64,000 nt of DNA from Phycisphaerales bacterium. Its GTDB lineage: Bacteria; Planctomycetota; Phycisphaerae; Sedimentisphaerales; Anaerobacaceae. The notes under the pieces are model-generated. The model searched no databases. It was not told the DNA's origin and saw nothing but the letters and a program-made list of their open reading frames with translations. Shown piece after piece: positions 19,330-28,729 of the stretch. The stretch's first letter is position 1; every line of letters starts with the position of its first letter. Where the stretch lies: assembly GCA_003170415.1 (NCBI GenBank), contig PMZJ01000033.1, positions 43,963 through 107,962 on the forward strand, read 5' to 3'. Position numbers and translations under genes: made by a program.

Positions 19330-19361
19330 GCCGTCGAGAACATACTCGACGGCTTTTTTTT
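19330..19361 (+). terminator. Rho-independent terminator downstream of rpsI
   Basis: GCCGTCGAG-AACATA-CTCGACGGC followed by T8. Confidence 0.9.
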
Positions 19362-19372
19362 AAGGAGAAGTT

Positions 19373-20380
19373 ATGGTACGCGTTGCGATTATTGGCGCCA
19401 GTGGCTACACGGGCGCAGAAGCAATTGAGATACTGCTTCGGCACAGCGAGGCGAAACTGACGTATTTGAGCGCGTTGCCTGAGGAGTGCGGATTAGTCAG
19501 TGATATGTTCGGACGATTCAAAGGCAGATGCGAGATGACGGTGGAGCCGTTAGATTTGGAAAAGCTGGCGGACGTGGCGGATGTCGCGTTGTGCTGTCTG
19601 CCTCATAAGGTGTCGATGAGCTTTGTGCCGAAGATGTTAGAGGCGGGCGTGAAAGTTGTCGATTTCAGCGCGGACTATCGGATAAAGGATGTGGCGGTGT
19701 ATGAGAAGTTTTATCAAAAGCACACTGACACCGGCAATCTGGCCAAAGCTGTTTATGGTTTGCCGGAGCTTTTCCGTGATAAAATAAAAGGCGCTAAACT
19801 TGTAGCCAATCCGGGCTGTTTTCCGACGGGTGCGTCGTTAGCGGTTGCGCCGTTGTTAAAAGAAGGGTTGATTGAAGCCGAGCAGGTAATTGTCAATGCG
19901 GTTACGGGCGTATCCGGCGCGGGCAAAAACCCCTCGACCAAATTTCATTTTCCGAATATGAACGAAAATATCTTCGCCTACGGCATTGGCACACACCGCC
20001 ATATGCCGGAGATTGAGATGATTATGACCGATGTTGCGGGCAAACCCGTTACGGTGCTTTTCCAGCCGCACGTCGGGCCATTTGACCGCGGGATTCTTTC
20101 GACAGTTTATTCGAAGCCGAAGGGCAAGGTTACCAATGAGCAGCTTATGAAACTGTATAAGGATTTTTACGCGGGTGAGCCGTTTGTGCAGGTTTGTCCG
20201 GACAGCCCGAACGTCAAGGACGTTGCTGGGACGAATTACTGCCACGTTTTCCCGACGGTTGTAAAGGGGACAGTTGTTTGCTTTTCCGCGATTGATAACC
20301 TGATTAAAGGTGCATCGGGCCAGGCGATTCAGAATATGAATATCATTTTCGGCCTGGATGAAACGATGGGACTGAAATAG
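19373..20380 (+). CDS. argC: N-acetyl-gamma-glutamyl-phosphate reductase
   Basis: VAIIGASGYTGAEAIEILLRH, ANPGCFPTGA, VTGVSGAGKNPS. Confidence 0.95.
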   Translation: MVRVAIIGASGYTGAEAIEILLRHSEAKLTYLSALPEECGLVSDMFGRFKGRCEMTVEPLDLEKLADVADVALCCLPHKVSMSFVPKMLEAGVKVVDFSADYRIKDVAVYEKFYQKHTDTGNLAKAVYGLPELFRDKIKGAKLVANPGCFPTGASLAVAPLLKEGLIEAEQVIVNAVTGVSGAGKNPSTKFHFPNMNENIFAYGIGTHRHMPEIEMIMTDVAGKPVTVLFQPHVGPFDRGILSTVYSKPKGKVTNEQLMKLYKDFYAGEPFVQVCPDSPNVKDVAGTNYCHVFPTVVKGTVVCFSAIDNLIKGASGQAIQNMNIIFGLDETMGLK

Positions 20381-20388
20381 GTGCTAAA

Positions 20389-21195
20389 ATGCCCTCAGGG
20401 CAATTGAAAATCGCGACGTGTCAGTTTGCGGTTAGCGCATCGATAAAGCGGAACGCGCAGCAGATTTGCGCTCAAATGCAAAAGGCCAAAAAGGCAGGCG
20501 CGGAGATTGCGCATTTTCCGGAGTGTGCATTGAGTGGCTACATCGGGTTCGATTTTCCGAATTTCGACGGCTTTGACTGGGATGCTCTCGAAAAGGAAAC
20601 AACTAAGATAACGACTCTGGCGGGGAAATTGAAACTGTGGGTGGCGCTGGGCTCTGTACATCGGCTGGGCGGTTCAGGCAAGATAAGCAACTGTCTGCAT
20701 TTGATTGATTCTAACGGTAAAATCGCGGACCGATACGACAAACGATTTTGCACGGCAGGGGAGCTGCGGCGTTTTGAGACCGGCAATAAGTTTGTATTTT
20801 TCACAATCAATGACGTGAAGTGTTCATTGCTTATTTGCTTCGATTTGCGGTTCCCGGAATTGTACCGGGCGTTGTATAAGCAGGGGGTTAATTGTGTATT
20901 TCAATCGTTTTATAACGCCCGGCAAAAAGGGCCAAGCGTGCATACGCATATTATGAGGCAGACGATGCAATGTCACGCGGCGACAAACCATTTCTGGGTG
21001 AGTATGTCGAACGCGTCGGGGTATTATGCGCCGTATCCATCGTGCTTTATACAGCCCGATGGCGTGATTGCGGGGCAGTTGAAGCAGAACAAAGCGGGCG
21101 TTATGGTAAACGCCGTTGATTTGAGTAAGAAATTTTACGACCCTATGGCGGGTTTTCGTGAAATCGCCATCGCAGGCAAACTTAACAATGGCTGA
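20389..21195 (+). CDS. Carbon-nitrogen hydrolase (nitrilase superfamily)
   Basis: HFPECALSGYIG (Glu), YDKRF (Lys), LLICFDLRFPELYR (Cys region). Confidence 0.85.
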   Translation: MPSGQLKIATCQFAVSASIKRNAQQICAQMQKAKKAGAEIAHFPECALSGYIGFDFPNFDGFDWDALEKETTKITTLAGKLKLWVALGSVHRLGGSGKISNCLHLIDSNGKIADRYDKRFCTAGELRRFETGNKFVFFTINDVKCSLLICFDLRFPELYRALYKQGVNCVFQSFYNARQKGPSVHTHIMRQTMQCHAATNHFWVSMSNASGYYAPYPSCFIQPDGVIAGQLKQNKAGVMVNAVDLSKKFYDPMAGFREIAIAGKLNNG

Positions 21196-21234
21196 AAAAT
21201 GCTTTATTTGGTATAATTAACATTCGAATGGCCT

Positions 21235-21435
21235 ATGATAATAAACACGGAAAAATTAAGGGAATTCGAGCGAAGCGAGATTGCGAGGAAAGATATTTCT
21301 TACAAGGATGCTCTCGCTATTTTCGATGGTTTGCGCAGAGAGGCGATTTCACTGGGAGTATTTAGCTGCGAGAATATCCTGGATGGCCTGGATGTTGATA
21401 TAAGAATTGCCAAAGCGGTTAATGGATTGCGATGA
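21235..21435 (+). CDS. Small protein paired with a nucleotidyltransferase (antitoxin-like candidate)
   Basis: 66 aa, LREFERSEIARKDISYKDALAIFDGLRREAISLGVFSCENILDGLDVDIRIAKAVNGLR; 4-nt overlap (ATGA) with next gene. Confidence 0.55.
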   Translation: MIINTEKLREFERSEIARKDISYKDALAIFDGLRREAISLGVFSCENILDGLDVDIRIAKAVNGLR

Positions 21436-21983
21436 TAGCGGAAGAACGGATAGCCCAAATTGCTCGCTGCCTTGACGGTAAAAAAATTCCCTATATGCTA
21501 ATTGGGGGGCAGGCGGTTCTTTTGTATGGCAGGCCGAGATTGACGTATGATATCGATATAACATTGGGTGTGGATAGCGACCAGTTTGATACAATTGCGG
21601 AAGTATGCAGGGACGTTGATTTGAGAATTCTGCCGGTCGAGCCAAAGGCCTTTGCGAATCAGACCAAAGTACTGCCTGCCGAAGACCCTGTTTCTAAATT
21701 GAGGGTGGATTTCGTTTTTTCGTTCACGCCTTATGAACAGCAGGCGTTAAAAAGAGCCAAAAAGGTTCAACTGGCCGATTACCCTGTGCGTTTTGCGTCT
21801 TGTGAGGACGTTATAATCCATAAGATGATTGCAGGCAGGGCAATAGATGAAGAGGATGTCAAAAGCATACTAATCAGGCAAGTCGGCCAGATAGATTTGG
21901 ATTATGTGAAGGGCTGGCTTGAAAAGTTTGAAGTGATGCCTGAATATGCTGGAGTTCGCAATAAATTTGAAAAGCTTCTTTAG
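21432..21983 (+). CDS. Nucleotidyltransferase-fold protein (DNA pol-beta superfamily/AbiEii-like)
   Basis: IPYMLIGGQAVLLYGRPRLTYDIDITLGV; KLRVDFVFSF. Confidence 0.75.
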   Translation: MIAEERIAQIARCLDGKKIPYMLIGGQAVLLYGRPRLTYDIDITLGVDSDQFDTIAEVCRDVDLRILPVEPKAFANQTKVLPAEDPVSKLRVDFVFSFTPYEQQALKRAKKVQLADYPVRFASCEDVIIHKMIAGRAIDEEDVKSILIRQVGQIDLDYVKGWLEKFEVMPEYAGVRNKFEKLL

Positions 21984-22015
21984 TGTTAGGATGTTTGTAT
22001 TTGGGGTGTCATTAA

Positions 22016-23242
22016 ATGGCGAATAATACGATTACCGCTCCGAAGGGATTTTTGGCTTCGGGGGTGAAGTGCGGGATAAAAAAATCGGGTAAGCACGATT
22101 TGGGATTGATTGTCTGCCCGGCCGGCGCGAAGGCGGCGGGGGTGTTCACGACGAATAAAATCATCTCGGCGGCGGTGCAAATCAGCCAAAAGCACGTCAA
22201 AAGCGATACGATTTACGCGGTGGTTGTCAATTCCGGAAATGCCAACGCCTGCACGGGCGAAAAAGGAATCAAAACGGCAGTCCGAATGTGTGCGGAAGCA
22301 GCGAATTATCTTGTGGTTGACCCGCACCATGTTTTAGTTGCCTCGACGGGCATCATCGGCGAGCGTTTGCCGATGGGAAACGTTACCGCAGGTATCGAAG
22401 ACGCGATAGGCCAGCTTAGTGATTCCGCGACAGCGGGGATGAATTTCACCAAGGCGATAATGACAACGGATACGAAGGCGAAGACCGCCTGCCGGCGGAT
22501 AGAGATATCGGGCAAGAAAGTTGTAATCGCGGGGACAACAAAGGGTGCGGGGATGATTGGCCCGAATATGGCGACGACCTTGTGCTTTATCACGACCGAT
22601 GCTGCGATTACAAAACCATTATTGGCAAAGGCGCTCAAGGCAGCGATAGGCGATTCGCTGAATAAACTTACGGTCGATGGACACCAGAGCACCAACGACA
22701 CAGCGATAATCCTCGCGTCGGGTATGGCGGGAAATAAGCTGATAAAAAACCAGGATTCGTCATACAAGAAATTCGCGGCTGCACTGATGGACCTGTGCCA
22801 GGATTTAGCCAAGCAAATGGCCCTCGATGCGGAGGGTGCAACTCGGATATTCAAGGTGGTGATTACAGGCGCGGCAAGCCGGGCGGATGCGGCAAAGGGG
22901 GCTCGAGCAGTCGCGGATTATGATTTGGTCAAATGCGCTGTTCACGGCGGAGACCCCAACTGGGGCAGAATCTTATGCGCGGTCGGCTCATCGGGCGTTA
23001 AACTGAATCCGCGAAAGGTATCCTGCAAACTCGATGCCCTTTCGACTTCGCTCAGGGCAGGTTTAACGGTGTTCAAAAACGGCGCACCGACGAATTTCGA
23101 CCGCAAAAAAGCGAGCAGAATTGTCTCACAGGTCAGCCACACGATAACGGTTGATTTGGGCGTCGGCAAATACAGCGATTTCTGCGTCGGCTGCGACCTC
23201 AGCAAGGGTTACGTTACAATCAACGCGGATTATCACACCTGA
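22016..23242 (+). CDS. argJ: Bifunctional glutamate N-acetyltransferase/amino-acid acetyltransferase ArgJ
   Basis: TTKGAGMIGPNMATTLCFITTDA, VDGHQSTNDTAIILASG, HGGDPNWGRILCAVG. Confidence 0.95.
   Translation: MANNTITAPKGFLASGVKCGIKKSGKHDLGLIVCPAGAKAAGVFTTNKIISAAVQISQKHVKSDTIYAVVVNSGNANACTGEKGIKTAVRMCAEAANYLVVDPHHVLVASTGIIGERLPMGNVTAGIEDAIGQLSDSATAGMNFTKAIMTTDTKAKTACRRIEISGKKVVIAGTTKGAGMIGPNMATTLCFITTDAAITKPLLAKALKAAIGDSLNKLTVDGHQSTNDTAIILASGMAGNKLIKNQDSSYKKFAAALMDLCQDLAKQMALDAEGATRIFKVVITGAASRADAAKGARAVADYDLVKCAVHGGDPNWGRILCAVGSSGVKLNPRKVSCKLDALSTSLRAGLTVFKNGAPTNFDRKKASRIVSQVSHTITVDLGVGKYSDFCVGCDLSKGYVTINADYHT
23037..23061. repeat. Variant of the CTTCGACNNNGCTCAGGGCAGG repeat inside argJ
   Basis: CCCTTTCGACTTCGCTCAGGGCAGG; encodes ALSTSLRAG. 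Confidence 0.75.
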
Positions 23243-23396
23243 GATACCGCTACTTTGATGAAAGCCAGAGGTTCTAAACACACAACTTAACGGGACATTG
23301 ACTTATAATGCCCGCGAGAGTATTATCGTCGGTGTTTATTAATATTTTCTTCAGGAAGGTGACTCGATCAGAAAGATAAATAGTAAGGCGAAGGCG

Positions 23397-23720
23397 TTGG
23401 CGGTTGCCGCGGCGAAATTGGCGGACGACCGGCACTGTTCCGACGTCGTTGTGCTTGACCTGCGAAAAGTAACCGATATTACGGACTACTTCGTTATCGC
23501 CACCGGCACAAGCGACAGGCAGATGCGAAGCGTGGCTGACGAGATAGCCGGGCAGGCCAAGCCGCAGGGTTTTCCGCTTTTCGGCAGGGCGGGTTATGAG
23601 CGAGGCAGTTGGGTCCTCCTCGATTTTGTCGATGTCGTCGTCCACATTTTCGATAAGCAGTCACGCGGCTACTATGACCTTGAAATGCTCTGGGGCGACG
23701 CGAAAAAAGTTAAAATTTAG
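23397..23720 (+). CDS. rsfS: Ribosome silencing factor RsfS
   Basis: AAAKLADDRHCSDVVVLDLRKVTDITDYFVIATGTSDRQMRSVAD, GYERGSWVLLDFVDVVVHIFD; TTG start in track; reading frame stays open further upstream so N-terminus is uncertain. Confidence 0.88.
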   Translation: MAVAAAKLADDRHCSDVVVLDLRKVTDITDYFVIATGTSDRQMRSVADEIAGQAKPQGFPLFGRAGYERGSWVLLDFVDVVVHIFDKQSRGYYDLEMLWGDAKKVKI

Positions 23721-23784
23721 ACACTGATTAACACGGTAATTTTTAGACACGGATTAACACGGATTTACACTGTTTATAACTAAT

Positions 23785-23814
23785 TTCTCTGTGTCCTCTG
23801 TGCTCTCTGTGGCT
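23785..23814. repeat. Dispersed repeat copy directly upstream of argS
   Basis: Same 30 nt as in uvrC (7114-7143); preceded by GACACGGATTAACACGGATTTACACTG repeats. Confidence 0.9.
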
Positions 23815-23821
23815 TAAAAAA

Positions 23822-25654
23822 ATGAAATCAACTCTTGATATTCTTGAAGCAACGATTACCAATGTAATGACCGAAGTTACAGGGCAAAAGGACTGCTCAG
23901 CTCTCGTCAGGCCCGCCACGGACGCTAAATTCGGTGATTACCAGGTCAATGGCGTAATGCCTTTAGCCAAGCAACTCAAGACCAATCCCCGAAAATTAGC
24001 CGAACAAATTGTCGCTAAACTTAATTCCGCCACGGCGGACAAGCTCAGCGATATCTGCGAAACGCCTGAAATAGCAGGTCCCGGCTTTATAAATCTGCGA
24101 TTGAAACCTGAACTGGTCGCGGCGAATCTTTTGCAAATCAGCAAGGACGCCGGCCAATTTGGTATAGAAAAGGCCGAAAAACCGAAGACGATTGTCGTTG
24201 ATTTCTCAGGTCCCAATATCGCCAAACAAATGCACGTTGGCCACTTACGCAGCACAATTATTGGCGACTGTATCTGCCGATTACTGGAACTCCGGGGACA
24301 CAAGGTCATCCGCCAAAACCACATCGGCGACTGGGGAACGCAGTTCGGAATGCTAATTGCATACCTGCGAGTTTTGTATAAGGACAAACTAAAACAACCT
24401 GACTCGGTTTCAATAGGCGACTTGGAACAATTTTATAAGAATGCCAAACATTGGTATGACACAGATCCAACTTTTGCAGATTCGGCTCGTGAAGAAGTAG
24501 TTAAACTTCATAATAACGACAAAGACACGCTCTCAGTATGGAAAGAATTTGTAAAGGAATCGCGAAGACATTATCAGCCGATTTATGAAACACTACAAAT
24601 AGATTTGATTTATGCACATGAGAAGGGCGAGAGTTTTTATAAGGATATGCTTCCGGGTGTTGTCGCGGAACTGAAGAAAAAGGGGCTGGCGGTGGAGTCA
24701 GAAGGGGCGGTATGTGTTTTCCCGGTGGATTCGACCCATTCGACAAGCTCAGGGCAGACAAGCTCACCACAGGCGGGGTTTAAGGATAAGGAAGGCAAGC
24801 CGTTGCCGGTGATAATCCAGAAGTCGGATGGTGCGTATTTGTATGCGACGACGGATTTGGCGGCGATTCGATATCGGGTAGGGGAGCTGAAGGCGGATGA
24901 AATTATTTACGTTACCGATGCCCGTCAGGGTTTGCATTTTGAAATGGTTTTTACGGTAGCAAAAATGGCTGGATGGGTAAAGCCGGAGACCGAACTGGTC
25001 CACGTTACGTTTGGTTCGGTGCTTGGCGAGGATGGCAAGCCCTTGAAGACGCGTTCGGGCGAGAACGTGAAACTCAAAGAGCTTTTGGATGAGGCCGTCG
25101 AACGGGCGAGGAAGGTTGTTGAAGATAAAAATCCAGGTTTGCCGGAAGATGAAAAGAAAAAAATTGCCAACGCGGTGGGTATAGGCGCGGTGAAATACGC
25201 GGATTATACCAATAACCGGACGAGCGATTATATCTTCAGTTTCGACAAGATGCTGGCGATGGAAGGCAACACCGCGCCATATATGCAGTATGCGTATGCC
25301 AGAGTGCGGTCGATTCAACGCAAGGGGCGGGATAAAGGGATTGAGGTCGATAAAGAAATTGCTCAGTCGCAATCAATTTCACTAACCGAGCCGAGCGAAT
25401 TGGATTTGGCGAAGCATTTGATTCGCTATGGCGAGGCGGTGAGTTCTGCGGTTAGCGATTACAGGCCCAATTATCTTACGGCGTATCTTTATGACCTTGC
25501 GCAGAAGTTCAGCAGTTTTTATAACGATTGTCCGGTTCTCGACGCATCGGCTGATAAACGGCCAACACGGCTTTTACTTTGCGATTTAACCGCGAAGACA
25601 ATCGAACACGGCCTGCATAACCTTTTGGGCATCGAAGTTATTGAGCAGATGTAG
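23822..25654 (+). CDS. argS: Arginyl-tRNA synthetase
   Basis: VVDFSGPNIAKQMHVGHLRSTIIGDCICRLLE (HIGH region), KSDGAYLYATTDLAAIRYR, LGEDGKPLKTRSGENVKLKELLDEA. Confidence 0.95.
   Translation: MKSTLDILEATITNVMTEVTGQKDCSALVRPATDAKFGDYQVNGVMPLAKQLKTNPRKLAEQIVAKLNSATADKLSDICETPEIAGPGFINLRLKPELVAANLLQISKDAGQFGIEKAEKPKTIVVDFSGPNIAKQMHVGHLRSTIIGDCICRLLELRGHKVIRQNHIGDWGTQFGMLIAYLRVLYKDKLKQPDSVSIGDLEQFYKNAKHWYDTDPTFADSAREEVVKLHNNDKDTLSVWKEFVKESRRHYQPIYETLQIDLIYAHEKGESFYKDMLPGVVAELKKKGLAVESEGAVCVFPVDSTHSTSSGQTSSPQAGFKDKEGKPLPVIIQKSDGAYLYATTDLAAIRYRVGELKADEIIYVTDARQGLHFEMVFTVAKMAGWVKPETELVHVTFGSVLGEDGKPLKTRSGENVKLKELLDEAVERARKVVEDKNPGLPEDEKKKIANAVGIGAVKYADYTNNRTSDYIFSFDKMLAMEGNTAPYMQYAYARVRSIQRKGRDKGIEVDKEIAQSQSISLTEPSELDLAKHLIRYGEAVSSAVSDYRPNYLTAYLYDLAQKFSSFYNDCPVLDASADKRPTRLLLCDLTAKTIEHGLHNLLGIEVIEQM
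24730..24773. repeat. 44-bp dispersed repeat inside argS
   Basis: TTCGACCCATTCGACAAGCTCAGGGCAGACAAGCTCACCACAGG. Confidence 0.9.
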
Positions 25655-25666
25655 CAGGGGGGTGCA

Positions 25667-26077
25667 ATGAAAATAATCACAAAAGATTTTCACATAAGCA
25701 CGAATAAGCACTGCGAGTTTGTTGATATTACAAGCGAGGTTGCTTCGGCGGTTAGTAAATCCGGTGTTAAAGAGGGCGACGCGATAATATATTGTCCCCA
25801 TACCACGGCGGGCATAACCATCAACGAAAACGCGGACCCGTCCGTTACCCATGATATTCTGCTTACGCTTGAGGAATTGATTCCACATCTTCGCGCGGGG
25901 TATCGGCACGACGAGGGCAATTCGGACGCTCACTGCAAAAGCTCGCTTGTCGGCTGCAGCGCAACGGTTTTGATAAAGGATGGTCAAATGACTCTTGGCA
26001 CATGGCAGGGAATATACTTTTGCGAATTCGACGGGCCGAGAAGCAGGAGTTTTACAGTTCAAGTTAGGGGTCAATAG
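25667..26077 (+). CDS. YjbQ-family protein (UPF0047)
   Basis: IIYCPHTTAGITINENADPSVTHDIL ... HDEGNSDAHCKSSLVGCSATVLIKDGQMTLGTWQGIYFCEFDGPRSRSF. Confidence 0.9.
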   Translation: MKIITKDFHISTNKHCEFVDITSEVASAVSKSGVKEGDAIIYCPHTTAGITINENADPSVTHDILLTLEELIPHLRAGYRHDEGNSDAHCKSSLVGCSATVLIKDGQMTLGTWQGIYFCEFDGPRSRSFTVQVRGQ

Positions 26078-26080
26078 GAT

Positions 26081-27271
26081 ATGAAAGACACCGGCAAAAA
26101 GGGCGGTTTTAGAAATGTAATAATCCTCAGCATTGTCAGTTTCCTCAACGACCTGAGCAGTGAAATGATAATGCCGATACTGCCGATGTTTTTGGAGTCG
26201 CTGGGTGCGACGGGCCAGATTGTGGGTTTGGTTGGCGGGATTCGCGACAGCATCTCCGGTTTATTGAAGGTCTTGTGCGGCTACTGGTCCGACAAAACGG
26301 GCAAGCGAAAGATATTTGTTTACGCGGGTTACGGTATTTCATCGGTGTTCAAGCTTTTGTTAGGCCTTTCAAAGACGGCCGGCGGGGCGGTTGTTTTTAG
26401 TTCGATGGAGCGGGTCGGCAAGGGTTTGCGCACGGCCGCACGAGACGCCATAATAGCCGAATCGGTGGACGCGACCCAGCGAGGTAAAAGCTTTGGTATT
26501 CACAGGGGGATGGATAGCGCGGGGGCCGTTCTCGGCGCTGGGGTGGCGTTTATATTTTTGCAATTCACGGGGCTTGGATTCAGCGCCATAATAATCATCT
26601 CCGCAGTGATAGGCCTTGCGTCGCTGGCTCCGCTTAGGTTTGTCAGTGAACCGGAAACAGGCCGGCAAAACGCAAAACTGAAACTCAGCTTGTCGATTTT
26701 GCCGAGGCCGCTGAAGCTTTTCATTTTGGTGGCCGCTATTTTCGCCCTCGGCAATTTCAGCTATATGTTTTTTGTCCTGAGGGCGCAGCATTTGTTCGCC
26801 GGCAAATGGTCGATTACTGCCCCTATTCTTTTGTATGTCCTGTTCAATATATTTTACAGTGCGCTCTCCGTTCCGCTTGGAGTCGTTTCAGACAGGATTG
26901 GCCGGCAGAAGGTTCTTATTTTCGGATTTGGTCTGTTCGCGGTTGTGTCGTTTGGCTTCGCGTTTTGCAATTCGCTTCTGTCTTATATTATTTTGTTTGC
27001 GTTATACGGAGTGGTATTCGCGGCCGTTGACGGCACGGAAAGGGCACTTGTATCGGACCTCGCGGGACCTGATTACAGGGCAACCGCTCTTGGAACATAC
27101 TCTACTATCACGGGTCTGGCCGCTTTGCCTGCCGGCATCGTGGCGGGGTTCTTATGGGATAAATCGCCTGTTTACACTTTTATTTTTGGCGGGGCGACTG
27201 CAATTGCGGCTATTGCGGTTTTTGCGGTTTTAAGCCGGCATTTTACAGGCCAAAAGGCGATTAATAGTTAA
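26081..27271 (+). CDS. MFS transporter
   Basis: 396 aa, about 12 TM; FLNDLSSEMIMPILPMFLESLGATGQIVGLVGGIRDSISGLLKVLCGYWSDKTGKRK. Confidence 0.85.
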   Translation: MKDTGKKGGFRNVIILSIVSFLNDLSSEMIMPILPMFLESLGATGQIVGLVGGIRDSISGLLKVLCGYWSDKTGKRKIFVYAGYGISSVFKLLLGLSKTAGGAVVFSSMERVGKGLRTAARDAIIAESVDATQRGKSFGIHRGMDSAGAVLGAGVAFIFLQFTGLGFSAIIIISAVIGLASLAPLRFVSEPETGRQNAKLKLSLSILPRPLKLFILVAAIFALGNFSYMFFVLRAQHLFAGKWSITAPILLYVLFNIFYSALSVPLGVVSDRIGRQKVLIFGFGLFAVVSFGFAFCNSLLSYIILFALYGVVFAAVDGTERALVSDLAGPDYRATALGTYSTITGLAALPAGIVAGFLWDKSPVYTFIFGGATAIAAIAVFAVLSRHFTGQKAINS

Positions 27272-27331
27272 AAAAAAGGCGAGGTGGTGGGACCGGCTGG
27301 GGGGGAAACCGGTGAGCCACGCTGCCTCGCC
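27271..27331 (-). terminator. Rho-independent terminator oriented on the minus strand
   Basis: Reverse strand GGCGAGG ... ACCGG-loop-CCGGT ... CCACCACCTCGCC followed by T7; no U-tract on the plus strand. Confidence 0.7.
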
Positions 27332-27486
27332 GAGGTTCAGGAACTGCGTCCGCGCAGTTTTATCTCTGAATGATTAACTTGTAGCAAAAAATGGAATCTA
27401 ACCCGCCCCTGATTAACTGTCAAACAAAAAGCAACACTGACCTCATTTTTCAGAAATGGGCCTTTCCCACCAATTTGCCTGAATAG
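27271..27486 (-). ncRNA. Candidate standalone ncRNA of ~215 nt with own promoter and terminator
   Basis: Reverse strand: TTGCTT (27521-27516), 17-nt spacer, TATAAT (27498-27493); 3' hairpin GGCGAGG...CCTCGCC followed by TTTTTTT (27331-27271); 5' UGGUGGGA complementary to 3' UCCCACCA. Confidence 0.45.
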
Positions 27487-27688
27487 AAGCCTATTATATA
27501 CCGGCCGGCCTCAAAAAGCAAGTTAAAAATGCCTAATTTGCACCTTTTTTAGCGACTCGAAACTCGTATCCGAATCTGCCAAATACGCTTGCAACATCGG
27601 CAGTATTGGCTTAAATTACTACCTTGCGGGCAAGAATCCTGCCCTGGTTTTGTTGGCGTGATTGATAGTGTCCTTTACTTTGTTTTTT

Positions 27689-28411
27689 ATGGTAAAGATT
27701 GCTGAACGTATTAAGCGTCTCAAGGAAAGCATATCCTCGGCCTGTGCCCGGACGGGCAGAGACCCCGCGGAGGTCAAACTCGTCGTCGTTACGAAGGCCG
27801 CCTCGCAGGAGGCAATCGAGGAGGTTATTCGGCTGGGTCTGGTCGAGTTCGGCGAAAACAGGGTGCAGCAGCTAAAAAAGGTAGCCGGCCAGGTGGATGA
27901 GTTTCTTCAGCGAAACGCCGGCGAACCGTGGGTGCCGCGCGGGGTCAGTTGGCATATGATTGGGCACCTCCAGCGCAACAAGGTCAGGCAGGTTCTGCCG
28001 ATGGTGACGCTTGTACATTCGGTCGATACGCTTCGGCTGGCGGAGGAAATCAATACCGCCGCCGTTAAGATGAATATCACGCCGCGGGTCCTTCTGCAGG
28101 TCAATACCTCTGAGGAATCGCAGAAATACGGGGTTTCCGTCGGGGCGGCGCCGCATCTGGCTGAACAGATGGATACCCTGCCGAATCTCAAATTAGTGGG
28201 GCTGATGACAATGGCGCCTCTGACCCATAACAAGGACGTGATTCGCAAATGCTTTACACGTGCCAGAGAACTCTTCGTCGAAATGCGAGGGGAGAGGGTT
28301 GTCGGCCAGCATTTCACGGAGTTGAGTATGGGTATGAGTTCGGATTATGAGATTGCGGTGGAACAGGGGGCTACCATTTTGCGAATCGGTTCAGCGATTT
28401 TCTCCGGCTGA
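27689..28411 (+). CDS. YggS-family PLP homeostasis protein
   Basis: LVVVTKAASQEAIEEVIRLGLVEFGENRVQQ, WHMIGHLQRNKVRQVLPMVTLVHSVDT, LSMGMSSDYEIAVEQGATILRIGSAIFSG. Confidence 0.93.
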   Translation: MVKIAERIKRLKESISSACARTGRDPAEVKLVVVTKAASQEAIEEVIRLGLVEFGENRVQQLKKVAGQVDEFLQRNAGEPWVPRGVSWHMIGHLQRNKVRQVLPMVTLVHSVDTLRLAEEINTAAVKMNITPRVLLQVNTSEESQKYGVSVGAAPHLAEQMDTLPNLKLVGLMTMAPLTHNKDVIRKCFTRARELFVEMRGERVVGQHFTELSMGMSSDYEIAVEQGATILRIGSAIFSG

Positions 28412-28729
28412 CGGCTGCTGGAAGACCAGCCAGTCAAAACACAATCATACGGCTAATGTCGATATTCTCGGACTACTATTGCGATGTTTCGCAACTGTCT
28501 CCTTATTTTATGAGCCACAAAGCCGCAAAAGCTGCCAACCGGCAGGAGTTGCAGCCGATAATCCGGATAGACACAAAAAAAGAAAAAAACTGGCAAAGTG
28601 TTACGCGGAACATACCGAAATTAACTTTGCCGCTTCATTATTATTTGCATTTGAATATGGCATTGTTTGTCGAATCGTACTTTTGTTTGCCCCCTGAGGG
28701 GCTTGAATTGGATTAAAAGGGGATAACGA

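Noticed and set aside
24501-24770. Antisense ORFs containing LSALSLSNG or FDKLRAG peptides over repeat copies
   Set aside because: These are alternative readings of the stop-free 44-bp repeat, not independent genes.
27278-27360. Plus-strand GGGGGAAACCGGTGAG...GCTGCC resembling a cobalamin riboswitch core
   Set aside because: ACCGG/CCGGT are explained by the local hairpin, B12-box context is missing, and the next gene (yggS) is ~330 bp away with no cobalamin link; the U-tract supports a minus-strand terminator instead.
28456-28716. 86-aa ORF upstream of the RsbU-like gene
   Set aside because: No SD evident, no motif, overlaps another frame; likely chance ORF.
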